From a bacterium (GTDB lineage Bacteria > Bacillota > Clostridia > Oscillospirales > Acutalibacteraceae): a stretch of 64,000 nucleotides of DNA. The translations under genes were made by a program, and so were the position numbers. Positions 56,587 to 64,000 of this stretch are shown in pieces; the first letter of the stretch is position 1, and each line of letters begins with the position of its first letter. The notes beneath the pieces are model-generated. The model made no database searches and had not been told where the DNA came from. It saw only the letters and a program-made list of their open reading frames with translations. The DNA lies in contig JALFLK010000017.1 of assembly GCA_022774755.1 (NCBI GenBank), positions 1-64,000 on the forward strand, read 5' to 3'.

Positions 56587-57414
56587 TTATTCGGATTTAT
56601 TGTCAGAATTATTTTGGGGCTGTTTAACTTCAACGGTATTATAAGGAATTTTAATGTTATTCTCATCAAACAACTCTTTTACCTTTTCCTGCATTTGATA
56701 GTAAATATCCCAATAATCAGCCTCGTTTATCCAAATCTGGACTATTATTTCAACTCCCGAGGCTTTGTGCTGACCTACATAAACGGCAGGCTCAGGCTCA
56801 CGGATAATATTATCCATTGTAGCTATATAGGAATACAGAATACCCTTTACCTTGGTAATATCATCATCGTAGCTTATTGTGTAGCTAAGGTCAAGGCGCC
56901 GGTGCACGGCGGTAGTCAGGTTTACCACATCATAGGTAGTAAGACGGGAATTGGGGATTGTTATAACCTTGTTATCCACACTTAAAAGGGTTGTATAAAA
57001 CAGCTTTATGCTCTGGACAGTTCCCTTTAAATTTTCAAATTCTATAATATCTCCTGCTTTAAAGGGCTTGTTGAGGATAATTACAACTCCGCTTGCTATA
57101 TTTGACAGGCTTGACTGCATTGCAAGACCTGCGGTCACAAGCGCCGCACCTAAGGCAGTTATAATAGAAGTCACATCAACGCCGAACTGGGCAACAGCGG
57201 AGATTACCACAACAAAAATCAAAAACACACGCAGAATTGAGCATAAAAAAGTTATTACAGTATATTCAGCTTTGCCCTTGTTCAAAATTCGTCCCACGAG
57301 CTTTACAACATACTTTGATAGCCACAAGCCCAAAATAACAATAATTGCCGAGGAAATAATCCGTGGGAGTACGTTTTGAAGAAAATTGTTAAACAGTTCA
57401 TTCATTACTGTCAC
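56587..57414 (-). CDS. mscS: Small-conductance mechanosensitive channel (MscS family)
   Basis: A 275-residue membrane channel that opens under membrane tension. Three membrane segments; the pore helix with small residues (GAALVTAGLAMQSSLSNIASGVVII), then the beta domain with PFKAGDIIEFENLKGTVQSI and ITIPNSRL, then the C-terminal alpha/beta vestibule. Length like E. coli MscS. It overlaps the MORN gene end by 17 bases, so they are co-transcribed. Confidence 0.93.
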   Translation of the reverse strand: MTVMNELFNNFLQNVLPRIISSAIIVILGLWLSKYVVKLVGRILNKGKAEYTVITFLCSILRVFLIFVVVISAVAQFGVDVTSIITALGAALVTAGLAMQSSLSNIASGVVIILNKPFKAGDIIEFENLKGTVQSIKLFYTTLLSVDNKVITIPNSRLTTYDVVNLTTAVHRRLDLSYTISYDDDITKVKGILYSYIATMDNIIREPEPAVYVGQHKASGVEIIVQIWINEADYWDIYYQMQEKVKELFDENNIKIPYNTVEVKQPQNNSDNKSE

Positions 57415-59053
57415 CGAAAATTATTATTTTGCTATCGACCTCAATATTGTTGGACCACTTGGACACAATAAGTTTTCCGTTTTCGTCGAGTGAGATTCCG
57501 ATTCCGTCTTTGTTGCCCTTGACAAAGTTATTCAGGGAAATAAAGTTGCCGTTTTTGTCAAAACGAGCTCCCATACTCTCGGGAAGATTATCAATCCATT
57601 TGCCTACATGGATTTCTCCGTCTGAAGAACGGAAGCCTACTCCCCTGCCGTTACGCTTATTATTTTTCCAATCGCCGATATAATTAACCGAACCGTCTTT
57701 GTAATAGAATGTGCCGAAGCCGTTTCGCATATCGTTTTTATACTGACCCTCGTAGGCAGTTCTGCCCCTTTGGGTTTCGGTTCTTCCGTAGCCGTTTCTT
57801 GCTCCGTTTTCGTCAAGATTGCCGTAGTAGAAAAACCGGGTGTTTCCGTCGTTTATTGATTTATCCGCAGAGGGCTGTTTGCCGAGCTTGAATTTTTCTC
57901 TCTTTGAGTCAAAATCTTCGCTGTGATATATATTGATGTCCTCATCCTCGGAAAAGTCATAATCAGGCACTAATGCGTCGTTTTCTTTTTCTGAGAGCGG
58001 AATATCGGTTTCATTTTCGGCCTGCGGAATATAATCGTCAAACTGCTGTAAAGGCTCTGATTCGTTTGAAAAATCAGAATCTGAATTGTCGCTTTCTGTC
58101 TGCAATGTATTCTCGCACTTATCAAAATCAGAGTCAGAAGTATTTAATCCGTTGCTTTCGGTTTCATTATCTGCTATATCTGTTATGCTCTCTGTTTCAT
58201 TATCTGTTGCATAATCTGTTTGTTTATCTGAATTATTCCCATTTTCATTGTCTTTTTCAGCTTCGATTTCGGGGCTTTGCTCTTCATCTGCGGAATAATC
58301 GGCAGAATGGCTGAAGATTTCATTATTTAATTCTACCCCGCTGCTGAAAGGATTTCCGTTTTCAGCTGTAAGATACGGGGCGTATGAAATATCAAAGGTG
58401 CTGTTTAAATTCCGTGCAAGGTTAAAATCAACAGGTGCAAATGTGAATCCCTCGGTGTTTTCATTGAGGTCTTCTTCTGCGTCTTTCGGCGCCTCACCTG
58501 TAAAGTAGAGCATTCCTTTATCGGAATACGCCACCGCCGTGCAATCCTCTGATTTAGGCGCGGCTGTTACCATATACATAGGAACGGCGATACAGCCGTT
58601 TTCGCTGTAAACGGTTTTAATAAGTGCAAAATAGCCGTTGATTATTTTAGGGGCGATAGAACAAACGCAGTCAGCGCCTTTTTCCGGCACAAAATATTCC
58701 GACTTCGTCCAATAATGCCTCTGATTAAAATAAACTTTCTTTATCGGAAGCTGGTTTTCGTTATAATAACAGATACAATACATATTGTCGGGCAGGTACT
58801 TTGACGCCTGAACAAGCTCGCCGTCCTTGAGGACTTTCCAGAGCATAGGCTTATCTTTTTCCATTTTATAGCAATAATCGTACTTTCTCTGTTCAAAAAA
58901 CTGAATTGTTTCCTGCTCCTGAATTTTGCATCCGCTTTCAAAGTAGCAGGCACGCACTCCTGCAAGGGAGTCGTCTCTGAAATCCAGTTCTTCAAAGGCC
59001 CGTAATGCAACCGAATAATAAATTATGTTGTCAATCTTCTTAGCCATTCCCAT
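57398..59053 (-). CDS. MORN-repeat protein with acidic linker
   Basis: A 551-residue protein. The first 220 residues are unassigned with several YxxEN-type strands; residues about 250-370 are very acidic and Ser/Asn-rich (low complexity); from about 430 come MORN repeats (NGYGRTETQRGRTAYEGQYK, NGFGTFYYKDGSVNYIGDWK, NGRGVGFRSSDGEIHVGKW). No signal peptide or membrane segment. MORN repeats bind lipids or proteins; no function known here. Coupled by overlap to mscS, so a membrane-linked role is possible. Confidence 0.85.
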   Translation of the reverse strand: MGMAKKIDNIIYYSVALRAFEELDFRDDSLAGVRACYFESGCKIQEQETIQFFEQRKYDYCYKMEKDKPMLWKVLKDGELVQASKYLPDNMYCICYYNENQLPIKKVYFNQRHYWTKSEYFVPEKGADCVCSIAPKIINGYFALIKTVYSENGCIAVPMYMVTAAPKSEDCTAVAYSDKGMLYFTGEAPKDAEEDLNENTEGFTFAPVDFNLARNLNSTFDISYAPYLTAENGNPFSSGVELNNEIFSHSADYSADEEQSPEIEAEKDNENGNNSDKQTDYATDNETESITDIADNETESNGLNTSDSDFDKCENTLQTESDNSDSDFSNESEPLQQFDDYIPQAENETDIPLSEKENDALVPDYDFSEDEDINIYHSEDFDSKREKFKLGKQPSADKSINDGNTRFFYYGNLDENGARNGYGRTETQRGRTAYEGQYKNDMRNGFGTFYYKDGSVNYIGDWKNNKRNGRGVGFRSSDGEIHVGKWIDNLPESMGARFDKNGNFISLNNFVKGNKDGIGISLDENGKLIVSKWSNNIEVDSKIIIFGDSNE

Positions 59054-59098
59054 TTATCCCTTATAAAAATATCGTTCCCGTGAATTTCTAAAAGTAAA

Positions 59099-59119
59099 GG
59101 CACAATATAAAATTGTGCC
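59099..59119 (-). terminator. pfkA terminator
   Basis: GGCACAAT/ATTGTGCC with a five-base loop, nine bases past the stop codon, weak T-run after it. Confidence 0.65.
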
Positions 59120-59127
59120 GATATATT

Positions 59128-60096
59128 TTATATAGAAATTGTCCTCGCAATATCAAACAGGTGCTTGTCAAATACCCTCGGCATATTAAGCGCTTCGGTG
59201 ATGTCGAAATCAACGATTTTGCCGTTCTGCATAGCAATCACACGGTTTCCTGCGCCCTCGCTGAGCAATTCAACAGCTTTGTAGCCCATTTCGCTGGCGA
59301 TTACTCTGTCTCTCAAAGAAGGACGGCCGCCACGCTGAACATGACCCAAAATAGTAGCTCTTGACTCAATTTTAAGCCGCTTTTCAATGTAGCTTGCAAG
59401 GTCAGCCGCACCGCCGACACCCTCGGCTACAACAACAATAAAGTGCTGTTTTCCTGTCTTTTGGGTTTCAATAATTCTTGAGATTACATCCCTCTCTATA
59501 TCATACTTAACTTCGGGAACAAGAATAGCGGTAGCTCCGCAGGCAATACCAACCTGCAACGCAATGTCGCCGCATCTTCTGCCCATAACCTCTACAACAG
59601 AGCATCTGTCGTGAGACTGAGCCGTATCACGGATTTTGTCTATCATCTCAACAGCTGTGTTCATAGCTGTATCAAAACCGATTGTGTATTCACTGCAAGC
59701 AATGTCATTGTCGATAGTGCCTGGGATTCCGATACAGTTTACGCCTGCGTTTGTTAAATCTCTTGCTCCCCTGAATGAGCCGTCGCCGCCGATAACAACA
59801 ACGCCTGTAATACCGTTGTTTTTGCAATAGTCGGCAGCCTTCTGAACGCCCTCCGGAGTATTGTATTCCTCACTTCTTGCTGTATAAAGCATTGTGCCGC
59901 CGTTGCCGATTATATCTGAAACAGAACGAAGGTTCAGCTCTTTTACGTCGCCGTTAAGCAAGCCGTTGTATCCTCTGTAAACGCCGAAAACCTGCATATC
60001 TCTGGCGATTCCCGCTCTGACAACAGAACGGACAACAGCGTTCATACCCGGTGCGTCTCCCCCGCTTGTAAGTACTGCAATTTTCTTTTTAGCCAT
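59128..60096 (-). CDS. pfkA: ATP-dependent 6-phosphofructokinase
   Basis: A 322-residue glycolytic enzyme. ATP site GGDAPGMNAVVRSVVRAG and GGDGSFRGA (glycine after GGDGS-type motif favours ATP over pyrophosphate), catalytic GTIDNDIACSEYTIGFDTA, and VEVMGRRCGDIALQ for substrate. Length typical of the tetrameric bacterial enzyme. Own promoter with TATAAT and GGAGG site. Confidence 0.96.
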   Translation of the reverse strand: MAKKKIAVLTSGGDAPGMNAVVRSVVRAGIARDMQVFGVYRGYNGLLNGDVKELNLRSVSDIIGNGGTMLYTARSEEYNTPEGVQKAADYCKNNGITGVVVIGGDGSFRGARDLTNAGVNCIGIPGTIDNDIACSEYTIGFDTAMNTAVEMIDKIRDTAQSHDRCSVVEVMGRRCGDIALQVGIACGATAILVPEVKYDIERDVISRIIETQKTGKQHFIVVVAEGVGGAADLASYIEKRLKIESRATILGHVQRGGRPSLRDRVIASEMGYKAVELLSEGAGNRVIAMQNGKIVDFDITEALNMPRVFDKHLFDIARTISI

Positions 60097-60126
60097 AATA
60101 ATACCTCCAATGAAATATACAACTCA

Positions 60127-60155
60127 ATTATAATACATCAGGCAGATTTTTACAA
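60127..60155 (-). promoter_or_regulatory. pfkA promoter
   Basis: Minus strand TTGTAA (60155-60150), 17-base spacer, TATAAT (60132-60127), about 30 bases before pfkA. Confidence 0.75.
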
Positions 60156-60189
60156 GTATATTTCCGTATTTTCTGCCCGATTATGACAA

Positions 60190-61305
60190 TTATTTATAAA
60201 TGTAAACCTGACATTTTAACATTCCGTTATAGAGTTTTCGCCTTTTGTCGGCACTTTTTCCGAAAATTCGCTCAAATTCATCATCGGGACTGATAACTAC
60301 TGTGCGTGTATTATGGCAGGAAAGGCACTTTTCTCCTAATATTTTATATAATCTACGGGCGGATTCCAGGTCGAGGAGTCTTTCGCCGTAGGGCGGATTG
60401 GTAATGACGGTCTGAATTTCAAAATCCTGACTAAAGTCGCTGATGTCACGCTTTTCAAAACGAATAAAATCCGAAACACCTGCTTTTTCGGCATTCTCAC
60501 GGGCAAGCTCAAGAGCGTTTGAGTCAATGTCATATCCCAATGCAAAAAAATCGCAGTTTTTATCTATATTAAGCTTTGCCTGCTGTTTAATTTCCGATAT
60601 GGAATTTTTGGGGATTAAGCTCCAATTATCAAAGGCAAATTTTCGGTTAATCCCGGGCGGAATTTTCTGAGCTTTCATCGCACTTTCAATCAAAATCGTA
60701 CCGCTTCCGCACATAGGGTCAACCACCTTATGATTTCGCCTTACCCCTGCAAGCTCAGCCATTGCGGCGGCAAGGGTTTCTTTTATGGGAGCGTCGTTTG
60801 ATTTTTTTCTGTATCCCCTTTTGTGCAGTCCTGCGCCTGAAGTGTCAATCATTATTGAGGCTTTATTGTTTATAATCAAAAACTGTATCTGAAAAGTTGC
60901 TCCCGTTTCTTCAAACCACGAAAGGCGGTATTTTTCTTTCAGCCGTTCTACAACAGCCTTTTTTATAATTTTCTGACAATCGGGAACGCTCATCAGCTTT
61001 GAAGAAAGGCATCTGCCCTTTACTGGAAAAGCGTCATTTTTGCCTATAAAATTTTCCCACGGTAGTGATTTTACCCCTTGGAATAGTTCTTCAAAAGAAT
61101 TAACATAAAATTCCGACATAAGTATAAGCACACGCTCGGCGTATCTTGAATAAATATTAGCCTTTATCATATGGTCAAGACTGCCCGAAAAAAGCACTCT
61201 GCCGTTTTCTGCTCGGACATTTTTAAGTCCGTAAAAGCGCAGTTCGTTGGCGCACATTCCCTCTGTTCCGAAGATACAGGGACATACAAAATTAAGATTT
61301 TCCAT
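60190..61305 (-). CDS. THUMP-domain class I methyltransferase (RlmL-like rRNA guanine-N2)
   Basis: About 371 residues: an N-terminal THUMP region (residues 50-160) that binds RNA, then a Rossmann methyltransferase with VVDPMCGSGTILIESAM (SAM site) and the catalytic TNPPYGERL (NPPY acting on an exocyclic amine). This matches the stand-alone RlmL/YpsC-type family that methylates guanine N2 in 23S rRNA. The ATG at 61305 has GAGGTG upstream; a GTG at 61311 is less likely. Confidence 0.92.
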   Translation of the reverse strand: MENLNFVCPCIFGTEGMCANELRFYGLKNVRAENGRVLFSGSLDHMIKANIYSRYAERVLILMSEFYVNSFEELFQGVKSLPWENFIGKNDAFPVKGRCLSSKLMSVPDCQKIIKKAVVERLKEKYRLSWFEETGATFQIQFLIINNKASIMIDTSGAGLHKRGYRKKSNDAPIKETLAAAMAELAGVRRNHKVVDPMCGSGTILIESAMKAQKIPPGINRKFAFDNWSLIPKNSISEIKQQAKLNIDKNCDFFALGYDIDSNALELARENAEKAGVSDFIRFEKRDISDFSQDFEIQTVITNPPYGERLLDLESARRLYKILGEKCLSCHNTRTVVISPDDEFERIFGKSADKRRKLYNGMLKCQVYIYK

Positions 61306-61329
61306 AAACACCTCAAAAATACATAAAAC

Positions 61330-61353
61330 GGGGTATCGGTCGCCCGATACCCC
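61330..61353 (-). terminator. Terminator of the hibernation factor gene
   Basis: GGGGTATCGG/CCGATACCCC with a four-base loop, then GTTTTATG on the minus strand. Confidence 0.82.
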
Positions 61354-61402
61354 ATAACAAGCTATATAGTAATGTTCTCAAAAAGAAAATTGTTCTTAAA
61401 AA

Positions 61403-61948
61403 TCATTCTTCAAAAGAAGGCTGTAAAAGTCCGTAATCGCCGTCTGCTCTTGCATAGACAACATTTGGCTCGTTTGTTTCGGCATTGATAAACATAAAGA
61501 ACGAATGGTTAATCATATTCATCTCAAGAATAGCCTCGTCAACGGAAATGGGCTTTATGTTAATCATCTTCTTGCGGACAACCTTGTACTCCTCTTCCTC
61601 GGGCTGTTCGGAAACGGCGGGCGCTGTTTCTGCAACAAACTCTTCAAAAGATGTACTGCGGAGCTTTTTGCTGAGTTTTGCTTTATTCTTGCGGATTTGT
61701 CTGCCCAAAATATCAATAACTCTGTCAAGAGCGTCGTTCATCTCGGCTTCGGTTGCCTCAGCACGATAAATCATGCTTTTATCCTTGATTGTAACCTCTA
61801 CGGTTTGTCTGTTTTTTTCAAGGGTGACAACAATATTTACGGCAGCTTCATCAGAAAAAATCTTTGCAAACTTAGAAAGCTTTTTCTCTGCACGCTCTTT
61901 AAAGTTATCTCTGAGGTTTACCTTTCTTGCGGTGTAGGTGATTTTCAT
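61403..61948 (-). CDS. hpf: Long ribosome hibernation promoting factor
   Basis: A 181-residue protein that dimerises 70S ribosomes into inactive 100S particles. The N-terminal RaiA/YfiA domain (ITYTARKVNLRDNFKERAEK; VTLEKNRQTVEVTI) is joined through a linker to the C-terminal dimerisation domain (VDEAILEMNMINHSFFMFIN and GDYGLLQP), so it is the long form usual in Firmicutes. Confidence 0.95.
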   Translation of the reverse strand: MKITYTARKVNLRDNFKERAEKKLSKFAKIFSDEAAVNIVVTLEKNRQTVEVTIKDKSMIYRAEATEAEMNDALDRVIDILGRQIRKNKAKLSKKLRSTSFEEFVAETAPAVSEQPEEEEYKVVRKKMINIKPISVDEAILEMNMINHSFFMFINAETNEPNVVYARADGDYGLLQPSFEE

Positions 61949-61978
61949 AAATCGTGCCTCCCTTATATTCTTTTTTAT

Positions 61979-62464
61979 TTATTTGCGTCCGCTGCCGCCT
62001 CTGCGGCTGTAACCGCGGGATTCGCCTGTTCTTTTCAGGTCGGACATCTTGTCCTCGCTGGTCTGTTTAAAGCGTGACATCATATCCTCAAAGGACTGAG
62101 GAGCCTCACGCCTGCTGCTCTGCCACTCAAAATCTCCGGGACTTGTAACCGGCGGTGCAGGGGTATACGGTTTGCGCTGTCTGGGCGGCTTATTAAACTG
62201 CTTGGCGGATTTTTTGGGATTTTCCGACGGTTCCATAGTCTGCTTAATTGACAGGCTGATTTTTTTGCCGTCGCCCAAGGACAGAACCTTGACCTTTACG
62301 GTATCTCCCAGCTTAACAAAATCGCTGATTTCGTTTACAAAAGTAGGTGCAATCTCCGAAATATGCACCATACCCGTTTCGCCTCCCGGTAAGGTTACAA
62401 AAGCGCCGAACTTTGTTACTCCCGATACTTTACCTTCCAGTATGCTTCCTACTTCAAGTGACAT
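61979..62464 (-). CDS. yabR: S1 RNA-binding domain protein (YabR-like)
   Basis: A 161-residue protein with one S1 domain at the start (VGSILEGKVSGVTKFGAFVTL, MVHISEIA, KVKVLSLGDGKKISLSI) and a basic, Pro/Ser-rich disordered tail ending in GRK. YabR lies after divIC in Bacillus as here. Role in RNA binding is from the family; targets unknown. Confidence 0.9.
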   Translation of the reverse strand: MSLEVGSILEGKVSGVTKFGAFVTLPGGETGMVHISEIAPTFVNEISDFVKLGDTVKVKVLSLGDGKKISLSIKQTMEPSENPKKSAKQFNKPPRQRKPYTPAPPVTSPGDFEWQSSRREAPQSFEDMMSRFKQTSEDKMSDLKRTGESRGYSRRGGSGRK

Positions 62465-62499
62465 AGTTTCATTTATCCCCTTAATTTCTTTTTATATAA

Positions 62500-62862
62500 C
62501 TACTCGCCTGATATATTGACAAATACCCTCTCGCCGTCCTTTATGTAGTCCAGGTCGTCACGGGCAATGCGCTCAATATAGCGGTCAAGCTGTTCATCAG
62601 AATAATTCTTTACTTCGTTAATATCGTCATTTTTTATTTCCTGAACAACGATTTGCTCCTGCAAATCGTTGAGCTGTTGTTTCTTTTGGGAAATCTCTAT
62701 AGACTGGTTGACCAGCGTAATTACCGAATAAAGAACAAATCCGAATATGGCAACATACAGAAGAATATACCTTTTCTTTTTAAACTTAGGCGCTTTTACC
62801 TCTTGTATAGTTTCTTTTGATGACCTTTTATTTCGGGAGTTTTCTTGTTTTTTTACTTCCAT
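62500..62862 (-). CDS. divIC: Septum formation initiator DivIC/FtsB-like
   Basis: About 120 residues: a basic cytoplasmic N-terminus, one membrane helix (YILLYVAIFGFVLYSVITLV), then an extracellular coiled coil (QKKQQLNDLQEQIVVQEIK) and ERIARDDLDYIKDGERVFVN, the family end. It takes part in division-septum assembly. The first part overlaps the end of yabQ by 35 bases, and its start is chosen at MEVKKQ. Confidence 0.9.
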   Translation of the reverse strand: MEVKKQENSRNKRSSKETIQEVKAPKFKKKRYILLYVAIFGFVLYSVITLVNQSIEISQKKQQLNDLQEQIVVQEIKNDDINEVKNYSDEQLDRYIERIARDDLDYIKDGERVFVNISGE

Positions 62863-63406
62863 AGTCATTTCCTTTTATATTTGTCACGGCGCTTTCCGCC
62901 GATTCTGAAGCCTCCGCCGAAAAATCCGATTCGGAGGACAAATCTCTCCTTTTATGTTTATTTTTTGGTTTTTTGAAAAATATTACAAATTTACTTATCT
63001 TTCTGCCTATATTATACAATACTTTATATAAGATTTTCAATACTTTTTTGATTATTTTTTTGAAAAGTTTTTTGCATTTGGAGCAAAACCATATAAGAAC
63101 ATTTACAACGGGAACGACAATTTTAAGCAGGATTTTTCCTAACGTGAACTCGACGGTACAAAAGCCGATTGCTTCGCCTAAAAACATATAAAATCTTATG
63201 CTTCCGTTGAGAAATCCCAAGGACAAAAGAAAGGTTGAAAAACAGACGGTGAGCATAAAGAGGACATCAAGAAAAACTGTCAGCGCTTTTTTGTCTTTAT
63301 TGTAAAGTCTTATAAGCCAAAAAAGGCGGTATACAAGCCAAAGGCAACCGCCTAAAATTATTGAATATAAAAATACGAGGGACTGACGGGCAAATGTGTA
63401 CTCCAA
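62828..63406 (-). CDS. yabQ: Spore cortex biosynthesis protein YabQ
   Basis: A 192-residue membrane protein: about four hydrophobic segments in the first 120 residues (VFLYSIILGGCLWLVYRLFW; FLDVLFMLTVCFSTFLLSLG), then a strongly basic segment (KCKKLFKKIIKKVLKILYK) and a Ser/Ala/Glu-rich tail. This matches YabQ, needed for spore cortex formation in Bacillus and under mother-cell sigma control. Follows yabP by eight bases. Confidence 0.88.
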   Translation of the reverse strand: MEYTFARQSLVFLYSIILGGCLWLVYRLFWLIRLYNKDKKALTVFLDVLFMLTVCFSTFLLSLGFLNGSIRFYMFLGEAIGFCTVEFTLGKILLKIVVPVVNVLIWFCSKCKKLFKKIIKKVLKILYKVLYNIGRKISKFVIFFKKPKNKHKRRDLSSESDFSAEASESAESAVTNIKGNDYGSKKTRKLPK

Positions 63407-63414
63407 ACCGTTAC

Positions 63415-63687
63415 CTACTTAAACAGCCGTGAAAGGAGCGAGCCTTTTTCGGATTTTTCTTCGCTGTACACAAGAGCGTTGATTTTTCCGTCAAGGGTTA
63501 CCTCCCCTGTTTCAAGACTCAGTTTGCTTATATGCAGATTATCCCCTCTGACAAACAGCAAGCCCCACTGTCCCGACAGGGTTACCTCCTGTTCGTTAAA
63601 TCCCAACACATCCTCTATTCCGTTAAGAGTCAGGTTTTTTCGTGATTCGAGGATAAGTGTGTGATTTTTTTGCTGATACTCGCCCAT
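63415..63687 (-). CDS. yabP: Sporulation protein YabP
   Basis: A 90-residue YabP/YqfC family protein: HTLILESRKNLTLNGIEDVL, FNEQEVTLSGQWGLLFVRG and HISKLSLETGEVTLDGKIN. Family members are mother-cell sporulation proteins of unknown chemistry. Its neighbours rqcP upstream and yabQ downstream repeat the Bacillus order. Confidence 0.92.
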   Translation of the reverse strand: MGEYQQKNHTLILESRKNLTLNGIEDVLGFNEQEVTLSGQWGLLFVRGDNLHISKLSLETGEVTLDGKINALVYSEEKSEKGSLLSRLFK

Positions 63688-63769
63688 ACAGCCGCCTCCA
63701 ATAATCGTATATGAAAATATATGTTTACGGCTGATAAAATATGCAGAGGATTTATTCTAAATCAGAATT

Positions 63770-64000
63770 TTAATCCACATATTCATACATTGACGAGGCG
63801 TCGTCTTTTCTAACGGTTTCATTTATTGAAGTTATTTTAAATTTAATCTTTTTTTCTCCGAAGGTTATCTCCACAACATCTCCGATTTTAACATCATAGG
63901 ACGCTCTGGCGATTTTTCCGTTTACGGCTACCTTTCCGGCGTCGCAGGCGTCGTTGGCGACTGTACGGCGTTTGATAACACGGGAAACCTTTAAATATTT
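63770..64000 (-). CDS. rqcP: S4-domain RNA-binding protein RqcP/YabO, 3' part
   Basis: The minus strand from the right edge reads 76 residues beginning KYLKVSRVIKRRTVANDACD and ending SMYEYVD, stop at 63770-63772. It is an S4-domain protein (VANDACDAGKVAVNGKIARAS; DVVEITFGEKKIKFKI) of the RqcP/YabO group, which helps RqcH add alanine tails to stalled nascent chains. Few N-terminal residues can be missing. The cluster order rqcP-yabP-yabQ-divIC supports the call. Confidence 0.88.
   Translation of the reverse strand, partial: KYLKVSRVIKRRTVANDACDAGKVAVNGKIARASYDVKIGDVVEITFGEKKIKFKITSINETVRKDDASSMYEYVD

Overview
The window looks like a spore-forming Clostridia chromosome, most likely an Oscillospirales/Ruminococcaceae-type gut bacterium. 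Supporting this are the SpoIIGA-SigE pair, YabP/YabQ/DivIC and a YlmC/YmxH protein, Gram-positive PolC, the MEP isoprenoid pathway, a V-type ATPase, short HisG with HisZ, and strong AGGAGG ribosome sites with frequent TTG starts. The taxonomic placement is inference from gene content only.

Positions 1 to about 16810 are the right part of an integrated mobile island. It ends in a displaced 3' fragment of a tRNA-Ser(CGA) gene (16753-16810), so the intact tRNA and probably the integrase lie left of the window. Mobile-element housekeeping genes sit at the ends: a Cys-rich VLP protein (partial), an excisionase-like HTH protein, TnpV, a DUF6809-like protein and a double-HTH protein. Between them is cargo: a DUF6076 protein, a DUF234-type ATPase/nuclease, two Fic proteins, then a defence block. 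That block is an Mrr-type endonuclease, a Vsr endonuclease and a 5-cytosine methyltransferase, followed after a terminator by a promoter-led operon (75-aa protein, GHKL ATPase, unknown protein, DUF6339-like protein), and then an OLD-type ATPase-TOPRIM nuclease. The GHKL operon is the best candidate for a poorly described system. A second oddity is a complete attenuator leader (promoter, 15-aa leader peptide, exclusive hairpins) placed before a small HNH gene instead of a resistance gene.

Right of the att fragment is a decayed phage/plasmid-type polyvalent-protein gene (17017-18057). From 18172 the window is ordinary chromosome: RluA-type pseudouridine synthase, DUF1294 protein, a GHL10-type lipid-anchored or secreted glycosidase-like protein, MtaB, a Crh-like HPr lacking the active histidine, and an incomplete histidine set (hisZ-hisG and hisA-hisI-hisE, each with its own promoter; hisZ has a conspicuous operator).

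Positions 25756-38057 form one long leftward operon led by pyrH: pyrH-frr-uppS-cdsA-dxr-rseP-ispG-polC-AI-2E permease. It joins nucleotide supply, ribosome recycling, lipid-carrier and phospholipid synthesis, envelope proteolysis and replication. It is followed leftward-transcribed by a YARHG lipoprotein, rpsB-tsf, a SleB-type hydrolase and a YlmC/YmxH protein; degV points rightward.

Positions 44010-52591 hold a nine-gene V-type ATPase operon (order of transcription G/H-I-K-E-C-F-A-B-D) whose K subunit carries the residues known as Na+ ligands in Enterococcus. Then come spoIIGA-sigE, a GH31 glucosidase, MscS, a MORN-repeat protein, pfkA, a THUMP-type rRNA methyltransferase, the long ribosome hibernation factor, and the end of the rqcP-yabP-yabQ-divIC-yabR cluster, where rqcP runs off the right edge.
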